64,000 nucleotides of DNA from Chryseobacterium pennae (GTDB taxonomy: Bacteria; Bacteroidota; Bacteroidia; Flavobacteriales; Weeksellaceae), in contig NZ_QNVT01000013.1 in assembly GCF_003385515.1 (NCBI RefSeq), forward strand, positions 62,001 to 126,000, read 5' to 3'. This document shows positions 17,082 to 25,367 of the stretch, piece after piece. The notes under the pieces were generated by a model that saw nothing but the letters and a program-made list of their open reading frames with translations, was not told the origin of the DNA and made no database searches. Position numbers and translations under genes: made by a program. The number at the start of each line of letters is the position of its first letter. Position 1 is the first letter of the stretch.

Positions 17082-18056
17082 ATGAAATTAGGTCATACTT
17101 ATTTTTATCATCCGGAATATGCTGAAACCAATGAGTTTGTTATCAAGCAATTTGAACAGCAAAATGTATCTATGCAAAAGATTCAGAATGTATTGGGGCG
17201 AAGCAATCGGTATATTGTAACTGAAGACTCTGAAGAGACAACATTGTCTATGGCGATACATGCAGCAAAAGGAGTACTCAGAGAAAGTAATACTTCCGCT
17301 TTGGATATTGATATGATTGTATTTGTAACAAGCACTTCAGAGCATCTCATTCCTTGTGATGCTATCAAGATTCATCATGCATTACAAGGCAAGGCCAATA
17401 CGCTGTGTTATGACATCAATGCCAATTGTATTGGAGCCTTTGTGGCTTTGGACCAAATTACAAAATATCTATCCGTATCCGATACTGCCCAAAAAGCATT
17501 GATAATATGTTCTGAAAAATTATCTGGTATTGTGGATTCTGAGAACCCTGTAACGGCATTTTGCTTTTCGGATTCTTCTTTTGCCTTTATTGTAGAAAAA
17601 GATGACTCTTCTTCAGGGTTAATGGATGTTCTCTACCATACAGACAGTAGTATCTGCAATACGGTACTGTTTCCTCCTAACGGATATTCTTGTTACCACC
17701 CTAATGAAGTCACTTTATGGGATAAGAGCTTCGATGGAAGTGGCAGTGTCAACTTTGCACTGAATGATATGAACAGTTTTTTAGAACGCAATCATCTGAG
17801 CATTGAAAAAATCGACTTGTTTTTATTTTCTCAATTTTCATTAAGAAATATTAATATTATTAGTGACCATTTTAATTTACCTCCGGAAAAGGTTCCGTTT
17901 TATTCAAGAGAAGTAGGATATACAGGTTCTTCAAGTCCTTTACTGGCACTACATCAATACCGGAAGAATGTAAGAAAGCTGCAAAAGGGGGAAAATATTC
18001 TCATCTGGACACTTGGGGCAGGCTATCAGGCAGGCTTAATGCTTTGGAAATACTGA
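17082..18056 (+). CDS. Ketoacyl-ACP synthase III (FabH)-like protein with altered catalytic triad
   Basis: Thiolase-fold protein of 324 residues related to beta-ketoacyl-ACP synthase III. The nucleophile region is CYDINANCIGAFVALDQI, with Cys116 in the FabH Cys position. FCFSDSSFAFIVE matches the FGDGAGA strand of FabH. The His of the FabH HQANxRI motif is Ser250 (FSQFSLRNINII), and the Asn of GNTSxAS is Tyr280 (GYTGSSSPL). So Cys is kept but His and Asn are lost. The protein is therefore unlikely to do normal decarboxylating condensation; an acyltransferase or other thiolase-fold role is possible. It is a single-gene unit ending in a terminator, with no acyl carrier protein nearby. Confidence 0.82.
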   Translation: MKLGHTYFYHPEYAETNEFVIKQFEQQNVSMQKIQNVLGRSNRYIVTEDSEETTLSMAIHAAKGVLRESNTSALDIDMIVFVTSTSEHLIPCDAIKIHHALQGKANTLCYDINANCIGAFVALDQITKYLSVSDTAQKALIICSEKLSGIVDSENPVTAFCFSDSSFAFIVEKDDSSSGLMDVLYHTDSSICNTVLFPPNGYSCYHPNEVTLWDKSFDGSGSVNFALNDMNSFLERNHLSIEKIDLFLFSQFSLRNINIISDHFNLPPEKVPFYSREVGYTGSSSPLLALHQYRKNVRKLQKGENILIWTLGAGYQAGLMLWKY

Positions 18057-18087
18057 TGCTCATAAATGCTTAAAGAAATAAATTAAC

Positions 18088-18122
18088 AAAAGCGTCAACA
18101 AATGTTGACGCTTTTCCTTTTT
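18088..18122 (+). terminator. Terminator of the KAS III-like gene
   Basis: Perfect stem AAAAGCGTCAACA / TGTTGACGCTTTT with a 2-nt loop, followed by CCTTTTTTT. Confidence 0.85.
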
Positions 18123-18243
18123 TTCCGGTGCAACTTTGCGATGTCATAAGATTATGGAACCATTGATTATTTAAGTAAAAGATCTTAAATTTATATACGA
18201 TGTATTTTCATGATCTGCTCATCATTAATTAAATTTAAAAAGT

Positions 18244-19050
18244 ATGAAAAAGTTAATCAGCATTGTTGTTTTAAGTGTTTTTGCACAGTTTTCAGCACAG
18301 AAGGTCATTCATCAGGAAGTTTTCAGTCCTAAAATGAATAAAAAGATCAAAACCATTATTATTACTCCGAATTTACAACCCAATACAACGTATCCATCCG
18401 TATATATTCTTCATGGTTTCAGCGGAAATCCGGACAGGATCATTAAAGAGGATATTCCGGATATCGTTAAGAAAGCTCAGGAGTATAAAACCATTTACGT
18501 TTTGCCTGATGGGAATTACAGTTCATGGTATGTAGACAGCCCGGTTGTTAAAGATTCCCAATACCAAACCTTTATTGGAAAAGAACTTGTTGAATTTATT
18601 GATAAGAACTATCCGGTAAAAACGGAGAAAAAGTTCAGAGGTATCCTGGGATGGAGCATGGGTGGCTATGGTGCCACAAATATTGGCGTTACCTATAACA
18701 AAACATTTGGAATTGTGGGAAGTTCATGTGGAGCTTTAGACTTTAATGTATTTGGGGAAGGGTATAATAAATATATGGTGAATAAGGTACTTGGTCCTTT
18801 AGAATCAATAAATCCCAACTTCCTTACAGACAGCAAGATCAAATTAATGGAAACAGCCGGACAACGTTATATTTTCGACTGTGGAACTGAGGATGTTCAG
18901 ATGATCGGACAAAACAGAAAATTTCATACCAAGCTTACAGAACAGAAAATCCAGCATCTTTATACAGAATCCTTAGGTGCTCATGATACTCAATATTGGA
19001 GCCGTTCACTTTCTGAGCAGCTCACTCTGTTTGACAAATATTTCAAATAG
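18244..19050 (+). CDS. Secreted esterase of the esterase-D/feruloyl esterase family
   Basis: Alpha/beta hydrolase (PF00756-type) exported by a signal peptide of about 19 residues (MKKLISIVVLSVFAQFSAQ). The nucleophile elbow GWSMGGYGA has Ser138. The acid is Asp212 or Asp217 (FDCGTEDVQM), and His247 lies in GAHDTQYWS. VYILHGFSGNPD supplies the oxyanion region. It is 268 residues, similar to tributyrin esterase and the S-formylglutathione hydrolase group, but secreted. A periplasmic or surface role in releasing acyl groups from siderophores or polysaccharides is possible: a siderophore receptor gene follows, though with a terminator between them. Confidence 0.87.
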   Translation: MKKLISIVVLSVFAQFSAQKVIHQEVFSPKMNKKIKTIIITPNLQPNTTYPSVYILHGFSGNPDRIIKEDIPDIVKKAQEYKTIYVLPDGNYSSWYVDSPVVKDSQYQTFIGKELVEFIDKNYPVKTEKKFRGILGWSMGGYGATNIGVTYNKTFGIVGSSCGALDFNVFGEGYNKYMVNKVLGPLESINPNFLTDSKIKLMETAGQRYIFDCGTEDVQMIGQNRKFHTKLTEQKIQHLYTESLGAHDTQYWSRSLSEQLTLFDKYFK

Positions 19051-19075
19051 TACAGGTCATTAAAATTTTACCATA

Positions 19076-19113
19076 AAATCCTTTTTAAGCATTGCCTTAA
19101 AAAGGATTTTTTC
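19076..19113 (+). terminator. Terminator of the secreted esterase gene
   Basis: Stem AAAATCCTTTTTAAG / CTTAAAAAGGATTTT followed by TT. It lies 26 bp after the stop codon. Confidence 0.8.
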
Positions 19114-19195
19114 GTTGTTAACGAGCTTAGATTATCCAAAATTCATTACTCTTTAGATTATCAATTAAAAAGTTAGAGTTATTGTGATTTATTTC

Positions 19196-19203
19196 TATCT
19201 TTG
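19196..19203 (+). promoter_or_regulatory. Candidate -7 element (TATCTTTG) of the TonB-receptor operon
   Basis: Exact TAnnTTTG match. A weak -33-like TTAG lies 19 bp upstream (19173-19176). Confidence 0.45.
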
Positions 19204-19210
19204 TTTTTAA

Positions 19211-19229
19211 TTATTCCAAATAAGAATAA
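19211..19229. promoter_or_regulatory. Candidate metal-repressor operator (TTATTC-N7-GAATAA)
   Basis: Inverted repeat of six-base arms placed at the expected transcription start, just after the -7 box. Placement next to a siderophore-receptor gene suggests an iron-repressor (Fur-like) site. The match to any known Bacteroidota Fur consensus is not verified. Confidence 0.35.
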
Positions 19230-19544
19230 ATTAAAAAACTAATGAAACATTTTCTTGCAAAGCCTTGCTTCAACCTATTGATTTCCTTCAATATAAACTC
19301 AATAAAGACAAGTGTTAACTCCACTTATTCGTTTTAAAACACTTATAAAACCTATATGAATAACTCCTTTATTCTTCCACATCAAACAGCAGGTAGGATG
19401 ATGCCCCTGTTTTATGTAACTCAATTTTTAATAATCTTAAGAAATGATACATGGAAAATTTTAGAACTTAAATGCTACTGAAGAACTTTATGAAATTACA
19501 ATTCAAACACATGAAAAACAATATACTTCTACAAAAACTATAAC

Positions 19545-21977
19545 ATGAAAATACTTAAAACCTCTATATTACTGTTAACTCTTACTCTATTTTCCCCTGC
19601 TTTATCTGCCCAGCAAAGTGAGCGCATCCATGGGAAAGTTCTGGTTTCTGAAAAATTACCTATAAAAAATGCTATTTTAAGACTTGTTAATACCTCTTAT
19701 CAGGCAAAAACCAATCATCAAGGTGATTATTACTTTGAGAATGTAGCTCCTGGTGAATATACGCTTCAGGTAGTCTTAAATGATATTGAGCTTATGCAGG
19801 AAAAAATCCGGATTGAAAAGGATATTTATGAAATACCTACCATTTTCGCTCCTACACAAAGCAATGAGATTGAAGGAATTACAGTATATGCCTTCAGCCG
19901 AAACAAATTCCTGACTAAAGACAGTATCTCCGTCTCAAAAATGCCTTTGAAAAATCTGGAAAATCCACAGGCTTATACAAGTATCAATCAACAAATTCTG
20001 AAGGAGCAGCTTACCTATGATGTTTCGGAAGTGGTAAAAAATGTTCCTGGTATGGTAAAAATGCAGGGAAGTCCGGGAAGAGGTTCCGGAGATGGAAGCT
20101 TTTACTACAGCCTTAGAGGTTTTCCTACAAAAATATCAATGGTGGATGGAGTTCCGGCAACTACCAATGGAGAAATAGACCCTTCGGATATTGAACGTAT
20201 TGAAGTGATTAAAGGTCCATCCGGAACATTGTACGGAGGTGCTGTTACTTCATTTGGAGGGCTTATTAATCTTGTAACCAAAAAGCCAAAAGATTATTTC
20301 GGTGGTGAAATTTCTTATATGCTTGGAAGTTACAACCTGAATCGTGCAACTGTTGATGTTTACGGACCGATCACAGAATCCAGGAAGACATTATTCCGTT
20401 TGAATGCTGCTTATCAATACCAAAACGGTTTCAGGGATTCTGAATTCAGAAAGTCCTTTTTTGTTTCACCAACGTTGAGCTATCAGGTAAATGACAGGCT
20501 GAAATTCAGCCTAGGAGCTCAGATTTACAATTACGAAGGAACCAATACGCCCATTATTTTCCTTCCAAGAGGGCGTGCATTTCTGGCACATAATCCTGAT
20601 GAACTTAAATTTGACTGGAAAAGATCGTATTCTAATAATGATATGACTTTGAAGGCTCCATCTACCAATGTGAAAGCTGAGATTAACTATAAAATTTCTG
20701 ATAACTGGACTTCGCAAACCTTAATTTCAAGGAACTATAGGAAAACAGAAGGTTTATATCAGTATCAATTTATAAGAGATAAAAATACTGATGCCATGCT
20801 TGAGCGTACTGTGCAGGCACAGAACTCTGAAGCAGCTTCTACAAGTGTTCAGCAGAACTTCAACGGTCAGTTTCATATTGGTAAAATCAAAAACAAGGTT
20901 CTGATCGGCCTGGATTATTTAAACCAATCCATTAATAATAACCATTCACCAATCACTGTATATGATAAGATCAACGGACAAGCAGATGATCCTAGATATG
21001 GTCTGATCTCAAAAGATCTTGTTTTAAAAAAAATACAAGAAAAAATGCAGGAGCCCGGTGCTTCTCTTATAAGAAATTCAACGTCAAATAATCTCTATGG
21101 AGCTTATCTTTCTGATGCTCTTTATATCACAGATAGATTAATTACTCTATTAAGTTTGCGTATTGATCATTATGAAAGTAAGGGACAACTCAATCTGATG
21201 ACAAACAAGCGTTCATTGGATTTTAAACAAACAGCATTATCTCCTAAAGTGGGCGTTGTTTATCAGATCTTAAAAGATCGTTTATCAGTATACGGTAACT
21301 ATATGAACGGTTTCAGTTATACCCCTCCGGTTAACCAGCCACTTGCAGATTATAGCGGAGATATGAAGCCACAAAAAGCCAATCAATGGGAGGTAGGATT
21401 CAAAGGAAATCTTTGGAAAAACCGATTGAACTTCACAGTAGGATATTATGATATATTGGTTGATAATATGACAAAAGATATGGAAGTCATCCGAAATGGG
21501 CAAAGCTATAGGATTACCATTCAGGATGGAGAACAGAGAAGCAAGGGAATTGAAGTAGAGATCATTGCCAATCCTATTCAGGGTTTAAATATTATGACCG
21601 GATATACTTATAATGATAGTAAAGCTGTGAAAGGAGATTATGAATCTGATGGCCGCCGCCCAGGTTCTGCGGGACCGGCTAGTGTGTTTAACTCATGGAT
21701 CAGTTATACTCTTCAATCCGGTGATTTACAAGGTCTGGGATTAGGTTTTGGAGTTAATCGTGTTGGCCACCAGCTCAGCGAAAATAAAACAACCACAGGA
21801 AAGTTTACTTTCCCGGCTTATACTCTTGTGAACGCTTCTGTTTCTCTTGAAAAAGAAAGATATAGAATTGGTTTTAAAATGAATAATATTGGGAATGTTC
21901 AGTATTTTGCAGGACAGGGAGTTATTGTTGCCCAAATGCCTCGGAATTTTGTTGCTGAGGTAAGTCTTAAATTTTAA
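19545..21977 (+). CDS. TonB-dependent siderophore receptor
   Basis: Outer-membrane ferric-siderophore receptor of 810 residues. The signal peptide is about 1-22. A carboxypeptidase-like regulatory domain (about 26-105: IHGKVLVSEKLPIKNAILRL, TNHQGDYYFENVAPGEYTLQ) is typical of Bacteroidota. The plug follows (about 140-255), with NVPGMVKMQG, SLRGFPTKISMVDGVP and IERIEVIKGPSGTLYGG. The beta-barrel runs to the C-terminal strand NFVAEVSLKF. It has the features of the siderophore-receptor subfamily rather than SusC. A PepSY-type membrane protein gene begins 2 bp after its stop. A possible operator lies in the leader. The siderophore is unknown. Confidence 0.93.
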   Translation: MKILKTSILLLTLTLFSPALSAQQSERIHGKVLVSEKLPIKNAILRLVNTSYQAKTNHQGDYYFENVAPGEYTLQVVLNDIELMQEKIRIEKDIYEIPTIFAPTQSNEIEGITVYAFSRNKFLTKDSISVSKMPLKNLENPQAYTSINQQILKEQLTYDVSEVVKNVPGMVKMQGSPGRGSGDGSFYYSLRGFPTKISMVDGVPATTNGEIDPSDIERIEVIKGPSGTLYGGAVTSFGGLINLVTKKPKDYFGGEISYMLGSYNLNRATVDVYGPITESRKTLFRLNAAYQYQNGFRDSEFRKSFFVSPTLSYQVNDRLKFSLGAQIYNYEGTNTPIIFLPRGRAFLAHNPDELKFDWKRSYSNNDMTLKAPSTNVKAEINYKISDNWTSQTLISRNYRKTEGLYQYQFIRDKNTDAMLERTVQAQNSEAASTSVQQNFNGQFHIGKIKNKVLIGLDYLNQSINNNHSPITVYDKINGQADDPRYGLISKDLVLKKIQEKMQEPGASLIRNSTSNNLYGAYLSDALYITDRLITLLSLRIDHYESKGQLNLMTNKRSLDFKQTALSPKVGVVYQILKDRLSVYGNYMNGFSYTPPVNQPLADYSGDMKPQKANQWEVGFKGNLWKNRLNFTVGYYDILVDNMTKDMEVIRNGQSYRITIQDGEQRSKGIEVEIIANPIQGLNIMTGYTYNDSKAVKGDYESDGRRPGSAGPASVFNSWISYTLQSGDLQGLGLGFGVNRVGHQLSENKTTTGKFTFPAYTLVNASVSLEKERYRIGFKMNNIGNVQYFAGQGVIVAQMPRNFVAEVSLKF

Positions 21978-21979
21978 TC

Positions 21980-23155
21980 ATGAAGCTTACATTGAGAAAA
22001 GCAGCCCTTCAATTACATCTATGGCTCGGATTAACATCCGGGCTTGTAGTTGTGATAATGGCGGCTACCGGATGTATTCTTGCTTTTGAAGAGGAGTTAA
22101 AACATCTTGTACATCCAGATAGGTATTTTATAAAAACTGTTGGAGACAAAAAATTATCTCTTTCCGAACTTTCATTAAAAGCTGAAAAAGCACTTCCTGA
22201 CGGACTCAAAATCAAAAGAGTTCAAATTTCTTCTGATCCATCAAGAACTTATGTGTTCCGAACCCTTAAAATGGACAATGATGCCTTGACCTATTGGGGG
22301 ACTTATCTTTATTACTACCGGGTTTATATTGATCCATATACAGGAAAAGTTCATGAAGTGGAAGATGCTAAACATAACTTTTTTGAAATTGTACTGGATC
22401 TTCACCGAAGACTTTTATTAGGGGAAAAAATAGGAAAAACCATTACAGGATATTCTACACTCATGTTAGCTACTATTCTTTTTTCCGGGCTCATCATATG
22501 GTATCCTAAAAAGATGAGTAAGAATATGCTGAAGGGCATGTTCTTCATTAAAACTTCAGCAAGCTGGAAAAGGGTGAATTATGATCTTCACAATGTCTTG
22601 GGGTTTTATGCCATAATTCCTTTGGTTCTCATCTCTTATTCCGCACTCATCTGGAATTTTGAAAACTTAGATAAATGGGTGAAAAATACTTTGAATGGAA
22701 ACGTACCGGCTGAACAAAAGGTAAAAAGCAGCATTCCTTCAGAAGAGTTTACAAACCGTGAATTTATTTTGAACAGTATTGGCGAAAAAGTAGAAAAAGA
22801 TCTGATTAATAAAAAATCAGCATTGATTAACTTCCCAAGAACAGATGAAGGGACTTATTATACTGAATTAACCTACGGAAATAAACAATATCAGAATGAA
22901 CAATATAATTTTGACCAATATTCCGGAAAAATATTAAAACATCAGGCTTATAAAGATGAAAAAATAGGGTATGGTACTGCCTTAAGAGAAAGAAATTATG
23001 ACCTGCATACAGGAAGTATCTTCGGAGTCACCGGACGAATTATGTATCTTTTAGCCGGAATAATTGCTACTTCGCTTCCTATTACCGGATTCATCATTTA
23101 TGTAAACAGAAAAAAGAAGAAACCAAAGAAGAAACTTCAAATCAGGAAAAAGTAA
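21980..23155 (+). CDS. PepSY-domain inner-membrane protein (putative siderophore-iron reductase)
   Basis: Inner-membrane protein of the PepSY-associated TM-helix family (PiuB/FoxB-like), 391 residues. The first transmembrane helix is in LHLWLGLTSGLVVVIMAATG; others are at about 153-172 (GYSTLMLATILFSGLIIWYP), 205-227 (VLGFYAIIPLVLISYSALIW) and 353-380. PepSY-like extracytoplasmic segments lie between, such as VYIDPYTGKVHEVEDAKHNF. Conserved His residues in LHLWLG, LHRRLLLG, DLHNVLGFYAI and YDLHTGSIFG could bind haem, as in FoxB-type reductases. It is tightly coupled to the receptor (2-bp gap), so a role in releasing iron from the imported siderophore is likely. The tail is Lys-rich. Confidence 0.88.
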   Translation: MKLTLRKAALQLHLWLGLTSGLVVVIMAATGCILAFEEELKHLVHPDRYFIKTVGDKKLSLSELSLKAEKALPDGLKIKRVQISSDPSRTYVFRTLKMDNDALTYWGTYLYYYRVYIDPYTGKVHEVEDAKHNFFEIVLDLHRRLLLGEKIGKTITGYSTLMLATILFSGLIIWYPKKMSKNMLKGMFFIKTSASWKRVNYDLHNVLGFYAIIPLVLISYSALIWNFENLDKWVKNTLNGNVPAEQKVKSSIPSEEFTNREFILNSIGEKVEKDLINKKSALINFPRTDEGTYYTELTYGNKQYQNEQYNFDQYSGKILKHQAYKDEKIGYGTALRERNYDLHTGSIFGVTGRIMYLLAGIIATSLPITGFIIYVNRKKKKPKKKLQIRKK

Positions 23156-23163
23156 ATACCATC

Positions 23164-23191
23164 AGCCTCTATCATTGTAGAGGCTTTTTTT
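23164..23191 (+). terminator. Terminator of the siderophore-receptor operon
   Basis: Stem AGCCTCTA / TAGAGGCT with a 6-nt loop and a run of T. It ends at the stop of the convergent MocR gene. Confidence 0.85.
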
Positions 23192-24677
23192 ATCTGAAAT
23201 ATTGGGTGTTCTGCGAAAGAATTTCAATACTTCTTTCCATTTCATCAAAGCTCAGGTCTCCAAAGCCTAATCTCATTGCAGTAAGATTTTTATTCTGATA
23301 AAGCAGGGTTTTGGGGATAAAGAGATTATCCTGGGCACATTTCCGGCTCAGCTGCATCAGATTAACAGGGATTTTCCATTCCGTCCAGATCGCAAGGCCT
23401 CCGGAAGGCTTTTCAAAAGTGATCACCTCTCCAAGATTTTCTTTGAGCAAGGCACTGAAATGATCCCGCCTTTCCTGATATACCTTTAAGGATTTTTTCA
23501 GATAGCGATTGATTTCTCCTTCTTCAATCATTTCCCCCAATGTTCTTTCCATGAGGATATCACCCTGGCGGTCTATAATTCCAAGGTGTTTCCGCATTTC
23601 TACCATCAGATTTTCGGGAGCAACAATAAATCCGGTCCTGAACCCCGGAGCCAATGATTTCCCGAAAGATCCGATATAGATCACCATTCCGTTGGTATCT
23701 GCACTCGCTAAAGGCAGAATCGGGCTTTTATCATAATGGAATTCATAATCATAGTCGTCTTCAAGGATAACAAATCCGTATTCATGAGCCAACTCCAGCA
23801 GTTCCAGCCTCCGTTGAGCACTTAAGGCTACCGTTGTAGGGTAGTGATGGTGCGGAGTAAGATAAAGCATCCTTATTTTCTTCTTCTGACAGGCTTCTCT
23901 GACACTTTCTACAATTATTCCGTCTTCATCAATCGGAAGGGTTACAATATTTACTCCTGCTTTTTGAAAGATCATATTCACTGAAAAATAACTCAAATCG
24001 CCTACTAAAACAGTATCACCTGCAGACAAAAGTATTTCGGAAACAATATAAATACTCATTTCTGTACTTCGGGTAATCAGAAGATTGTTCTTTGAAATAG
24101 GCAAGCCGCGGGAAAGATTAAGGTATTGAGACAGATGTTCCTTGAAAAATTCACTTCCATCATGATTATAATGACCAAAAACTTTCTGATTGGATTTCCG
24201 CTTAAGAATAGAACTGTAAAACCGGGAATGCTGCCCGATCTGGGTAAGCCTGATATCCGGAACCCCATCATTAAAAACATATTCACAGTCCGAATGCTCA
24301 AAGGGATTATCCAGAATATTGGAGGTTTTAAAAGTAAATCCTGTGCTCTTAGGATAATTTTGAAGGTTGTTTTCCTCGAAGTCCTTTACTTTTATGGGCT
24401 TTTCTTGATCTTTTCCAATCACAAACGTTCCTTTGTTCGGAAAACTTTCCACCCAACCTTGTGCAGACAGTTCATCATATACCGCTACAGCTGTATTTCT
24501 GTGTACATCCAGTATCTCACTGAAGGCTCTGGTTCCCGGAAGTTTGGTTCCAAATGGTAAGAAACCTCTTTGGATGGCATTCACCAATTGATTAGCGATT
24601 TGTAAATAGATAGAAGTCTCTGATTTTCTATCTATTTTAATAAAACTTTCATAAGGAATCTTAACCGGACTATCCAT
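23190..24677 (-). CDS. MocR-type transcriptional regulator (GntR wHTH fused to aminotransferase-like domain)
   Basis: MocR/PdxR-family regulator of 495 residues. The N-terminal GntR winged helix is at about 10-82 (SIYLQIANQLVNAIQRGFLP, FGTKLPGTRAFSEILDVHRN). A linker follows, then a fold-type I aminotransferase-like domain (about 125-490). That domain has YLTPHHHYPTTVALSAQRRL, ILEDDYDYEFHYD, and IGSFGKSLAPGFRTGF, whose Lys should hold PLP. Such proteins sense PLP or an amine-PLP adduct. It is divergent, across 66 bp, from the biotin genes, which include PLP enzymes, and may control them. A PdxR-like role in vitamin B6 control is the alternative. Confidence 0.9.
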   Translation of the reverse strand: MDSPVKIPYESFIKIDRKSETSIYLQIANQLVNAIQRGFLPFGTKLPGTRAFSEILDVHRNTAVAVYDELSAQGWVESFPNKGTFVIGKDQEKPIKVKDFEENNLQNYPKSTGFTFKTSNILDNPFEHSDCEYVFNDGVPDIRLTQIGQHSRFYSSILKRKSNQKVFGHYNHDGSEFFKEHLSQYLNLSRGLPISKNNLLITRSTEMSIYIVSEILLSAGDTVLVGDLSYFSVNMIFQKAGVNIVTLPIDEDGIIVESVREACQKKKIRMLYLTPHHHYPTTVALSAQRRLELLELAHEYGFVILEDDYDYEFHYDKSPILPLASADTNGMVIYIGSFGKSLAPGFRTGFIVAPENLMVEMRKHLGIIDRQGDILMERTLGEMIEEGEINRYLKKSLKVYQERRDHFSALLKENLGEVITFEKPSGGLAIWTEWKIPVNLMQLSRKCAQDNLFIPKTLLYQNKNLTAMRLGFGDLSFDEMERSIEILSQNTQYFR

Positions 24678-24692
24678 AATGTAAAAACTGGC

Positions 24693-24725
24693 ACCATGTA
24701 ACCATCCGGCAATATACTACTTTTG
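24693..24725 (+). promoter_or_regulatory. Promoter of the biotin operon with possible MocR operator
   Basis: The -7 box TACTTTTG (24718-24725) matches TAnnTTTG and lies 18 bp before the first ATG. Just upstream, ACCAT occurs twice with an 8-bp period (24693-24697 and 24701-24705). Such short direct repeats are a known style of MocR binding site. The space is shared with the divergent MocR gene. Confidence 0.4.
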
Positions 24726-24743
24726 ACATCAAAATAAAAATCT

Positions 24744-25367
24744 ATGGAATTTCATCATCTGCTTAAAAGAATAGTACAGGATGGCAACACCCATGCTAAG
24801 TGGCTAAACACTCTTTCTTTTATGGAAAATGCCGGCGCAAGGAAAATATCAAAATGTGAACATCCGGTAATGGTTACGCTCATTCAGCTTAAACATGCGG
24901 CTGAGGAACATCGCCACGCCTACTATCTTAAAAAACAGATTGGAAAAATAGATGCGGAACTTTGCAAAACTTATGAAAACAAAGAATTACTGGCTCCTAT
25001 AGCAACCCGGCAATATCTCCATTCATTGGATATTAAAGCCTGCAGGTACCTTCAGGATGTTTTTCAGCTGACTAAAGAAGAGCTGAAATATGCAGCTTAC
25101 CTCTTCGTGACTTATGCTATTGAAGTGCGTGCTGATGAACTTTATCCCGTGTATCAGGAAATCCTTACAGAAGAATCTTCTAAAATCATGGTAAAATCTA
25201 TTATCCTGGAAGAAGAAGGACATCTGGAAGAGATGATTAATCAGCTTAATGAATTTTCTGAAAACTGGCAGCTGCATGCAGATCATATTCTGGAAATAGA
25301 AAAAGACCTGCATCAGCAATGGATCAATGCTATTACGGAAGAAGTGGCTCAATTGGATTATGCTTAA
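24744..25367 (+). CDS. Uncharacterised four-helix protein with di-iron-type motifs, first gene of the biotin operon
   Basis: All-helical 207-residue protein with no signal peptide. Its pattern resembles ferritin-like or haem-oxygenase-like di-iron proteins. Two ExxH motifs are visible, E55-H58 (AAEEHRHAYYL) and E157-H160 (LEEEGHLEEM). Lone Glu candidates are E28 and E127 (AIEVRADELYP), with further His at 40 and 51. This E/ExxH/E/ExxH order is what a di-iron centre needs. Its last bases overlap the bioF start (ATGCTTAA), so translation is coupled to bioF. Function is unknown. An oxidative step in making the pimelate precursor, which lacks recognised genes here, is an inference only. Confidence 0.75.
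   Translation: MEFHHLLKRIVQDGNTHAKWLNTLSFMENAGARKISKCEHPVMVTLIQLKHAAEEHRHAYYLKKQIGKIDAELCKTYENKELLAPIATRQYLHSLDIKACRYLQDVFQLTKEELKYAAYLFVTYAIEVRADELYPVYQEILTEESSKIMVKSIILEEEGHLEEMINQLNEFSENWQLHADHILEIEKDLHQQWINAITEEVAQLDYA

Larger units (their letters stand above)
19114..19544. other. Long leader region of the TonB-receptor operon
   Basis: No gene seen. It carries a -7 box (19196-19203) and an inverted repeat (19211-19229), then about 315 bp of untranslated leader before the receptor ATG. There are no obvious riboswitch motifs. Short peptides could be read in the leader, but none is convincing. Confidence 0.4.
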
